Part shown: piece after piece, positions 15,347 to 21,461 of the stretch
Position numbering within the stretch: position 1 is the first letter of the stretch
Layout of the letters: the number at the start of each line of letters is the position of its first letter
Assembly (NCBI GenBank): GCA_035551455.1
Contig: DASZMZ010000278.1
Location: 1 to 31,301 of the forward strand
Origin: Sulfopaludibacter sp035551455
Lineage (GTDB): Bacteria > Acidobacteriota > Terriglobia > Bryobacterales > Bryobacteraceae
Direction: 5' to 3'
DNA: 31,301 nucleotides
Made by a program: the position numbers and the translations under genes
The notes under the pieces: generated by a model
Seen by the model: the letters and a program-made list of their open reading frames with translations, nothing else
Database searches by the model: none
Told to the model about the DNA's origin: nothing

Positions 15347-15352
15347 TACGAT
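15347..15352 (+). promoter_or_regulatory. -10 box of the cytochrome/PQQ operon, leaderless type
   Basis: TACGAT ends 8 nt before the ATG at 15361. Any -35 site at normal spacing would fall inside the end of the heptamer array, so a change in array length could alter what lies upstream of this box. Confidence 0.35.
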
Positions 15353-15360
15353 GCGAATCG

Positions 15361-16092
15361 ATGCGTGCGGCACTCCTTCTGCTCCTTTCCACTCTGGCTT
15401 GGGCGCAGCCCGCGGCCATCGAGCGCGGCCGAGCCGCCTTCAAAGGAAGCTGCGGCTTCTGCCATGGCGACGACGCTACCGGTAACCGCGCGCCCGACCT
15501 CGTCCGTTCCCCCAGCCTCAGCCACGACCTCGCCGGCGAAGTCGTCGGACCCATCATCCGCAACGGACGGCCTGACAAAGGCATGCCCCCCTTCGCCACT
15601 CTCACCGCGGGCCAAATCTCCGACATCGTGCTCTTCCTGCACAAGCAGGCGTCCGACGCCCTCCACAGCAACGGCGTGCCTCGCGACTATCCTCTGAAGC
15701 GCCTGCTCACCGGCAATGCCGAAGCCGGCCGCGCCTACTTCAACGGACCCGGCCGCTGCGCCACTTGCCACTCCCCTACCGCCGATCTGAAGGGCATCGC
15801 CGCCAAACACGCGCCGCTCGATCTCCAGCAGCGCTTCCTCTATCCCTCCGGCGCCGACCAGTTGACCGCCACCGTCACCCTGCCCGACGGCCAGACCCTC
15901 GAAGGCCCCGTCGCCCAGTCCGACGAATTCGAAATCGCCATCACCGCCAAAGACGGCTGGTACCACTCCTGGCCGCGCGACAAAGTGAAAATCGAAATTC
16001 ACGACCCCCTCTCAGCCCATCGCGCCTTGATCGAAAAGTACACCGACGCGGACATCCACAACGTCTTCGCCTACCTGGAGACCTTGAAATAG
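15361..16092 (+). CDS. Exported di-heme cytochrome c
   Basis: A 243-aa periplasmic electron carrier. It has a Sec signal (MRAALLLLLSTLAWAQ) and two heme c sites: CGFCH at 31-35 and CATCH at 133-137. The first domain has an axial Met candidate in KGMPPF (Met75). The second domain contains no Met at all after its heme site, so its sixth ligand must be something else, for example a His. Residues 165-215 form a beta-rich insert (LPDGQTLEGPV...DGWYHSWPRDKVKIEIHDPL) before the last helix. It lies 2 bp before the PQQ dehydrogenase gene and is probably its electron acceptor. The start at 15361 is preferred over 15343 because the signal peptide begins there. Confidence 0.9.
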   Translation: MRAALLLLLSTLAWAQPAAIERGRAAFKGSCGFCHGDDATGNRAPDLVRSPSLSHDLAGEVVGPIIRNGRPDKGMPPFATLTAGQISDIVLFLHKQASDALHSNGVPRDYPLKRLLTGNAEAGRAYFNGPGRCATCHSPTADLKGIAAKHAPLDLQQRFLYPSGADQLTATVTLPDGQTLEGPVAQSDEFEIAITAKDGWYHSWPRDKVKIEIHDPLSAHRALIEKYTDADIHNVFAYLETLK

Positions 16093-16094
16093 CC

Positions 16095-17606
16095 ATGCGA
16101 GTTCTCTGCCTTCTTCTCATCGCGTGTACCGCCTGGACCGCCGATTGGCCCACCTATAATGGCGACTATTCGGGACGCCGCTACAGTCCCCTGGCGCAGA
16201 TCAACCAGTCCAACGTCCAGCTGCTCACCCCCGCCTGGGTGGCGCAAATGCGCAGTGTCGCCGTGAAATCCACGCCCCTCGAAGTCAACGGCATCCTCTA
16301 CTTCACCACTCCCGATAACGTCTGGGCCATGGATGCCCGCACCGGCCGCGCCATCTGGCATTACCTCCGCGAATCGCAGGGCGACCACATCGGCCAGCGC
16401 GGCGTCGGCATGTACAAAGACCGGCTCTACTTCACCACCCCGGATTGCCACCTCATCTCGCTCAACGCCAAAGACGGCACTCTCCGCTGGGACATCGAAC
16501 TCGCCGACCCGAAGCTCGGCTATTTCGCCACCATGGCCCCCCTCGTCATCAAAGACCACGTCCTCGCGGGCGTCTCCGGCGACGTCACCGATATCCCCGG
16601 CTTCCTCGATTCCCGCGATCCCGAAACCGGAAAACTCCAGTGGCGCTGGTTCTCCCAGCCCAAACCCGGCGAACCTGGCTCGGAAACCTGGCCCAAAGCC
16701 ACCGACGCCATCTCCCACGGCGGCGGCATGACCTGGATGACCGGCACCTACGACCCCGACCTGAACCTTACCTACTGGGGCACCGGCAATCCCAACCCCG
16801 TCCTCAACGGCGACGGCCGCAAAGGCGACAACCTCTACACCTGCTCCATCGTCGCCCTGGATCCCGACACCGGCAAGCTCAAATGGCACTACCAGCCTTC
16901 TCCCCACGACACCCACGATTGGGACGCCGTCGAGACGCCCGTACTCTATGAGGACACCGTGGCCGGTGTGCGCCGGAAACTGCTGGCGCAAGGCAGCCGC
17001 AACGGCTTCTTCTTCGTGCTCGACCGCTCCACCGGAGAGCACGTCCTCACCAAGCCGTTTATCGCCACCAACTGGTCGGAAGGCCTCGATGCCAAGGGCC
17101 AGCCGCGCGCCGCGAAATCCAAAGAGCCCACACCGGACGGCGTTCTGGTGTCACCAGGTTCCGGCGGGGCCACCAACTGGATGGCGCCCAGCTACAGTCC
17201 CGATACCGGCATGTTCTACCTCAGTGCCCACAAGCAGTGGAGCATGTTCTACATGACCGCCGACGGGAAGCCCGAGGGTTGGGCCGGACGCGACCGCGGC
17301 CTCTGGAGCGAGTCCTCCGTGGAGGCCATCGACACCAAAACCGGCGCAGTCAAGTGGAAACACGAAATGGGCCGCGGCGACGATAGCGCGGGCATCCTCA
17401 CCACCGCCGGCAATCTGTTGATCACCGCCGATAACAACGACAACCTCATGGCGCTCGACCCTGCTACCGGCAGGACGCTCTGGCATGTTAACGTGGGCGG
17501 CAGGCTGGTGGCCTCGCCCATGACCTATGAACTGGATGGACGCCAGTACCTGCTGACCCCCATCCAGAATGTGATCTTCGCGTGGATACTTCCGGAAAAA
17601 CGATAA
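16095..17606 (+). CDS. PQQ-dependent dehydrogenase (quinoprotein)
   Basis: A 503-aa periplasmic eight-bladed propeller enzyme that oxidises an alcohol or similar substrate with PQQ. It has a Sec signal (MRVLCLLLIACTAWTADW), then WPTYNGDYSGRRYSPL, the usual quinoprotein alcohol dehydrogenase entry. Family blocks include GGGMTWMTGTYDPDLNLTYW, GDNLYTCSIVALDPDTGKLKW and PHDTHDWDAVE near 268-280, which carries the catalytic Asp region. Tryptophan docking motifs recur (GTLRWDIEL, GKLKWHYQ, GRTLWHVNVGG). It is shorter than methanol dehydrogenases, has no fused heme domain, and lacks the adjacent Cys-Cys pair of MxaF/XoxF. The substrate is unknown. Electrons probably go to the cytochrome encoded just upstream. 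Confidence 0.92.
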   Translation: MRVLCLLLIACTAWTADWPTYNGDYSGRRYSPLAQINQSNVQLLTPAWVAQMRSVAVKSTPLEVNGILYFTTPDNVWAMDARTGRAIWHYLRESQGDHIGQRGVGMYKDRLYFTTPDCHLISLNAKDGTLRWDIELADPKLGYFATMAPLVIKDHVLAGVSGDVTDIPGFLDSRDPETGKLQWRWFSQPKPGEPGSETWPKATDAISHGGGMTWMTGTYDPDLNLTYWGTGNPNPVLNGDGRKGDNLYTCSIVALDPDTGKLKWHYQPSPHDTHDWDAVETPVLYEDTVAGVRRKLLAQGSRNGFFFVLDRSTGEHVLTKPFIATNWSEGLDAKGQPRAAKSKEPTPDGVLVSPGSGGATNWMAPSYSPDTGMFYLSAHKQWSMFYMTADGKPEGWAGRDRGLWSESSVEAIDTKTGAVKWKHEMGRGDDSAGILTTAGNLLITADNNDNLMALDPATGRTLWHVNVGGRLVASPMTYELDGRQYLLTPIQNVIFAWILPEKR

Positions 17607-19007
17607 ATGCGACTGGCTCTAGTAGTTCTGTCTTGCCTGCCCCTCATGGCCCAGCAATATGACATCGTGCTGGCGAACGGGCGCGTCATGGATCCCGCGT
17701 CGAACCTGGATGCGGTACGCTTCGTAGCCATCACCGCCGGCAAAATCGCCGCCATTTCGGCCGCGCCGCTGGCTGGAAAACGCGTGGTGGACGTCAAGGG
17801 TCTGGTCGTCGCCCCCGGCTTTATCGATCTGCACCAGCACCGCGTGAATGCGGAGAACAACGCCTTCAAAGCCCGCGACGGCGTCACCACGTCTCTGGAA
17901 CTGGAAGTCGGCGCTTACCCGGTCGCCCCCTGGTATGCCGCCCGCGAAGGCAAGTCCCTGATCAACTTCGGCGCCACCGTCGGCCACATCCCCGCGCTCA
18001 TGGCCGAACTCCACGATAGCGGGACCTTCCTGCCGCGCGACACAGCCGCCAATCGCGTCCCCACCGCCGCCGAGCATCGCGAAATGCTCACCATGCTCCG
18101 CCGCGGCATCCAGGATGGCGCCCTCGGAATCGGCATGGGCCTCGCCTACGTCAAAGAGACCCGCACCCAGATCCTCGACGTCTTCCGTCTGGCGGCCGAA
18201 GCCAAGGTGCCCGTCTTCGTCCACATGCGCAATAGCGGACCCATCGAGCCCGGCGCCATCGATTCCCTCCAGGAGGTGCTCGCCGACGCCGCCGCTACCG
18301 GCGCATCCCTGCACATCGTCCACATCACCAGCACCTGCCTCCGCGAGACTCCCGTCTGCCTCCAGATGATCGCCGGCGCGCGCCAACGCGGCCTCGACGT
18401 CACCACCGAAGCCTATCCTTATACTGCCGGCATGACCGACCTCGGCTCGGCCATCTTTGAGGACGGCTGGCAGCAGCGCCAGGGCGGAATCAGTTATGGC
18501 GATTTGCAATGGGCGGCCACCGGCGAACGCTTGACCGCCGAGAGCTTCGCGCGCTACCGCAAACAGGGCGGCATGGTCGCCATTCACGCCATTCCCGAGG
18601 ACGTGGTCCGCACCGCCATCGCCAATCCTTTAGTAATGATAGCCAGCGACGGCATCCTCGACGATGGGAAGGGCCATCCCCGCGCCGCCGGCACTTTCGC
18701 CCGCGTACTCGGACGCTATGTCCGTGAGCAGCATGTTCTTACCCTCATGTCCGCGCTTGGAAAGATGACCTCCCAGCCCGCCGCCCGTCTCGGACTCAAG
18801 AACAAAGGCCGTCTGGCCGTCGGCGCCGATGCCGACATAACCGTCTTCGACCCGGCCCGCGTCACCGACCGCGCGACCTTCGATCGGCCTGCTCAGGCAT
18901 CGGAAGGCGTCGTCTATGTACTAGTCAACGGGACCTTCGCCGTCGACGCCGAAAAGGTGCAAAATACGGTTGCAGGCAAAGGCGTGAAGAAGATCCCAAC
19001 CATCTGA
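17607..19007 (+). CDS. Exported amidohydrolase, D-aminoacylase-like
   Basis: A 466-aa metal-dependent hydrolase of the N-acyl-D-amino-acid deacylase/dihydroorotase-like superfamily. A short Sec signal ends at LPLMAQQ. The beta-sandwich entry YDIVLANGRVMDP is followed by PGFIDLHQH with the metal HxH (76 and 78). Later come HMRNSG and HIVHITS (His ligands) and MIASDGILDD (catalytic Asp). The C-terminal strand set GRLAVGADADITVFDP completes the sandwich. The GVTTSLELEVG segment has Glu where classic D-aminoacylases have Cys. It directly follows the PQQ gene stop with no gap, so it belongs to the same operon; a combined pathway (oxidise, then hydrolyse, or the reverse) is possible but unproved. 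Confidence 0.88.
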   Translation: MRLALVVLSCLPLMAQQYDIVLANGRVMDPASNLDAVRFVAITAGKIAAISAAPLAGKRVVDVKGLVVAPGFIDLHQHRVNAENNAFKARDGVTTSLELEVGAYPVAPWYAAREGKSLINFGATVGHIPALMAELHDSGTFLPRDTAANRVPTAAEHREMLTMLRRGIQDGALGIGMGLAYVKETRTQILDVFRLAAEAKVPVFVHMRNSGPIEPGAIDSLQEVLADAAATGASLHIVHITSTCLRETPVCLQMIAGARQRGLDVTTEAYPYTAGMTDLGSAIFEDGWQQRQGGISYGDLQWAATGERLTAESFARYRKQGGMVAIHAIPEDVVRTAIANPLVMIASDGILDDGKGHPRAAGTFARVLGRYVREQHVLTLMSALGKMTSQPAARLGLKNKGRLAVGADADITVFDPARVTDRATFDRPAQASEGVVYVLVNGTFAVDAEKVQNTVAGKGVKKIPTI

Positions 19008-19117
19008 TTTATAAGATCTTAGCTGCCTCCAAGCTGGCCTTTCCCCGGATATCACCTTAAGCGCTCGGGTAGTAGTACTGAAAGCCTAGGAATTACCCTT
19101 AGTTGAGCACTAAAAGT

Positions 19118-19146
19118 TTGACACCCCCTTACCTGCATGGTACTTT
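19118..19146 (+). promoter_or_regulatory. Likely promoter of the PEP-CTERM gene
   Basis: A perfect TTGACA (19118-19123) is 17 nt before TACTTT (19141-19146, a weak -10). The region 19008-19248 has no gene and is AT-richer than its surroundings. It also holds a CTAATTAG palindrome (19152-19159) close to the expected transcription start. I saw no sigma-54-type TGGCAC/TTGC pair, which controls some PEP-CTERM genes in other bacteria. Confidence 0.5.
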
Positions 19147-19180
19147 TGTTCCTAATTAGCCAGTTAGGTTAATTACAAAA

Positions 19181-19208
19181 CTTCAGAGCGTACTGAAACG
19201 CGCTGAAG
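19181..19208 (+). promoter_or_regulatory. Stable leader hairpin before the PEP-CTERM gene
   Basis: CTTCAGAGCGT (19181-19191) pairs with ACGCGCTGAAG (19198-19208) over 11 positions with a single mismatch, around a 6-nt loop. It lies in the predicted 5' leader, 40 nt before the start, and is followed by a free GGAGGT Shine-Dalgarno sequence (19236-19241) 7 nt before the ATG. It could stabilise the mRNA or be a protein or RNA binding site; there is no U-run, so it is not a terminator. Confidence 0.55.
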
Positions 19209-19248
19209 AGATGTGGAACATTTCAGAACCAAATTGGAGGTGCGTTGA

Positions 19249-19968
19249 ATGAAACTTGCTGCTTTATTGCTGGGCTCCGTGGCGCTGGCGATCCTGCCGG
19301 CATCGGCAACTGTCCTGTACGACAACAGTTATTCAAATTATTCGAACTGGAACCAGAACTCCTGGCAGATCTCTAACGGTTTCCTGGTCGGCAACTCGTT
19401 TGTGCCGATCGCCGGCACCGCTACCAGTATCACTTTCTCTGCCTGGACTCTGAGCGGCGATTATGTGAATTCAGTGGACTGGGCAATTTATGACAGCGGC
19501 AGCAACGCCACCTCTCCGCAAGGCGGGAATCTGCTTGCCAGCGGCACCGCGACCAACAATGGAACACCGGGTGGCGGTCTCGGCGACACCATGACCTACG
19601 TCCAGACCAGCACGAATAACGGCGTCGGACCGGGCTACTGGGTCTACGACGAAACCATCGACATGGTCAGCGGGCTGGCCCTGACTGGCGGATCGACCTA
19701 TTGGCTGGTGCTTCAGAATGCGATCGCGCCCCACTCTCCCACCCCCGACGATGTCTGGTGGAACCAGAGCGACGGCCCCTCCACGAAGAATGGAACGCCG
19801 GTCGGCCCCTGCGCCGGACGCTGCTCCTATTCTGAATCCTTCACCATCGACGGCACCGTCGGCGAGGTCACTCCTCCTGGCCCGACTCCCGAACCCGGAA
19901 CGCTGTCCATGCTCTGTGGCGGTATCCTGGTCGGCGCGGTCCAACTCCTCCGCCGCCGCAAAGCCTAA
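19249..19968 (+). CDS. PEP-CTERM sorted surface/extracellular protein
   Basis: A 239-aa exported protein. A Sec signal (MKLAALLLGSVALAILPASA) is followed by a region rich in Asn, Ser, Tyr and Gly, with no cysteines except CAGRC near 188-192. The C-terminus is a textbook PEP-CTERM tag: PTPEPGTLSMLCGGILVGAVQLLRRRKA split into the PEP motif, a hydrophobic helix and a basic end. In this system an exosortase removes the tag during delivery to the cell surface or exopolysaccharide matrix. No exosortase gene is in the window. The body resembles beta-sandwich surface proteins without enzyme motifs. It has the best Shine-Dalgarno sequence in the window. Confidence 0.93.
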   Translation: MKLAALLLGSVALAILPASATVLYDNSYSNYSNWNQNSWQISNGFLVGNSFVPIAGTATSITFSAWTLSGDYVNSVDWAIYDSGSNATSPQGGNLLASGTATNNGTPGGGLGDTMTYVQTSTNNGVGPGYWVYDETIDMVSGLALTGGSTYWLVLQNAIAPHSPTPDDVWWNQSDGPSTKNGTPVGPCAGRCSYSESFTIDGTVGEVTPPGPTPEPGTLSMLCGGILVGAVQLLRRRKA

Positions 19969-19998
19969 TCGATTCCCAACCAATTTAACGCACTTCAT

Positions 19999-20028
19999 CG
20001 GGCCAGTTGGCGCAAGCCACCTGGCCCG
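19999..20028 (+). terminator. Strong hairpin after the PEP-CTERM gene
   Basis: CGGGCCAG and CTGGCCCG form the outer stem and TTGGC/GCCAC the inner stem (one mismatch), around a GCAA tetraloop: 13 + 4 + 13 nt in all. It is followed by CTTTCGTT, a weak T-rich tail. Its place 30 bp after the stop suggests a terminator. Confidence 0.65.
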
Positions 20029-20070
20029 CTTTCGTTGGTAACGCCTGCGGCCCGCCAAAATTCGAACCTG

Positions 20071-20177
20071 TCTCCGTGCTTCCTCTGTCCCTCTGTGCTT
20101 CCTCGGCGTCTCGGTGTCTCGGCGGTGAAAAGAATTTCCTCCGTGCTTCCTCAGTGTCCTCCGTGCCTCCGTGGTGA
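20071..20177 (-). repeat. Degenerate GAGGCAC-type short-word array
   Basis: On the minus strand this gap reads as irregular repeats of an 8-11 nt word around CACGGAGG (for example CACGGAGGCACGGAGG), in two blocks each starting CACCRC and separated by AAATTCTTTT. It occupies most of the 270-bp gap between the PEP-CTERM terminator and the dehydrogenase gene. I recall similar words between genes in other phyla, but cannot check. No gene is seen in it. Confidence 0.8.
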
Positions 20178-20238
20178 GGGTGAATATGTTTTCGGGGGGA
20201 GGTCCCTCTCGCCCGCTCTTGTGTGACAAAATGCAAAC

Positions 20239-21444
20239 GTGCGCGTTCTCATCGCAGACAAATTCGAACAGTCCGGGCTCAGCAAACTACAGGCGATCGG
20301 TTGCGACGTCGTGTACAGGCCCGGAGCCAAAGAAGAAGGCCTCATCCGCGAAGTCGAGCAGGCCCGTCCTGACGTCCTGATCGTTCGCTCCACCAAGGTC
20401 ACCGAAGCCGTACTGCAGGCGGGCGCGCTGAAACTGGTCGTCCGTGCCGGCGCCGGATACAACACCATCGATGTGGCGGCAGCTTCCCGCCGCGGCATCT
20501 ACGTCTCCAACTGCCCCGGCAAGAATTCCGTCGCCGTCGCCGAACTGGCCTTCGCCCTCATCCTCGCCCTCGACCGCCGCATCCCCGACAACGTCATCTC
20601 GCTCCGCCAGGGCCAGTGGGATAAGACCGAATTCTCCACGACGCGAGGCCTCTTCGGACGCACTCTCGGACTGATCGGCCTCGGACAGATCGGCCGCGAA
20701 ATGATTCCCCGCGCCGCCGCCTTCGGCATGCCCGTCGTTGCCTGGAGCCGCAGTCTCACGCCCGAGACCGCCGACGAACTCGGCGTCCAATACAAAGCTT
20801 CCCCCCTCGAAGTGGCCGCGGCTGCCGATATCGTCAGCGTCCACCTCGCACTCAACGCCGCCACCAAAGGCCTGCTCGGCAGCGACTTCTTTGCCGCCAT
20901 GCGCAAGGCCGCCTACTTCATCAATACGTCCCGCGCCGAGGTGGTCGATCAGGAGGCGCTCGGCCGTGCCGTCTGCGAAAAATCCATTCGCGCCGGCCTC
21001 GACGTCTTCGCCGGTGAACCCGCCGGCGGCTCCGGCCCCTTCCAAAGCGCGCTCCTCCAGGATGGCGCGGTCTACGGCACGCACCACATCGGTGCTTCCA
21101 CCGACCAGGCCCAGGAAGCCATCGCCGCCGAATCCGTACGCATCGTCAAGGTCTTCAAGGAAACCGGCAAGGTGCCCAACGTCGTCAACCTGGCCCAAAC
21201 CAGCCCTTCCACGTGCGCCCTCATGGTCCGCCATCTGGATCGGCCCGGCGTCCTGGCCGGCGTGCTCGATGTGATCAGCGCCGCCCACATCAATGTGCAG
21301 GAAATGGAAAACATCATCTTCGAAGGCGCAGAGGCTGCCGCCGCGCGGATCCATCTCGAAACCGCCCCCGATGACGACGTGATGGACCTGGTCCGCAAGT
21401 CCAGCCCGCACATCCTCGAAGCCGGCCTCATCAAATTGCAGTAG
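20239..21444 (+). CDS. serA: D-3-phosphoglycerate dehydrogenase-like protein with ACT-like domain
   Basis: A 401-aa D-isomer-specific 2-hydroxyacid dehydrogenase. It would oxidise 3-phosphoglycerate at the head of serine synthesis. The NAD site GLIGLGQIG (144-152) and the catalytic set Arg232 (NTSRAEVVD), Glu260 (DVFAGEP) and the His282/283 pair (THHIGAS) are present. The C-terminal 75 residues (CALMVRHLDRPGVLAGVLDVI) form an ACT-like regulatory domain, where serine often feeds back. The start is a GTG at 20239; no Shine-Dalgarno sequence is seen. Other hydroxyacid dehydrogenases share this layout, so the gene symbol is likely but not certain. Confidence 0.86.
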   Translation: MRVLIADKFEQSGLSKLQAIGCDVVYRPGAKEEGLIREVEQARPDVLIVRSTKVTEAVLQAGALKLVVRAGAGYNTIDVAAASRRGIYVSNCPGKNSVAVAELAFALILALDRRIPDNVISLRQGQWDKTEFSTTRGLFGRTLGLIGLGQIGREMIPRAAAFGMPVVAWSRSLTPETADELGVQYKASPLEVAAAADIVSVHLALNAATKGLLGSDFFAAMRKAAYFINTSRAEVVDQEALGRAVCEKSIRAGLDVFAGEPAGGSGPFQSALLQDGAVYGTHHIGASTDQAQEAIAAESVRIVKVFKETGKVPNVVNLAQTSPSTCALMVRHLDRPGVLAGVLDVISAAHINVQEMENIIFEGAEAAAARIHLETAPDDDVMDLVRKSSPHILEAGLIKLQ

Positions 21445-21461
21445 AATTACCTGGACAATCT

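Noticed and set aside
15006..15671. Long minus-strand reading frames with Ser/Gln/Glu/Arg-rich repeats across the heptamer array
   Set aside because: They are open only because the 7-nt unit has no stop in any frame; they also run into the cytochrome gene on the other strand.
20227..20232. CAAAAT as a leaderless -10 box for the serA-like gene
   Set aside because: Spacing fits the pattern, but the box lacks the first T and there is no -35, so it was left out of the set.
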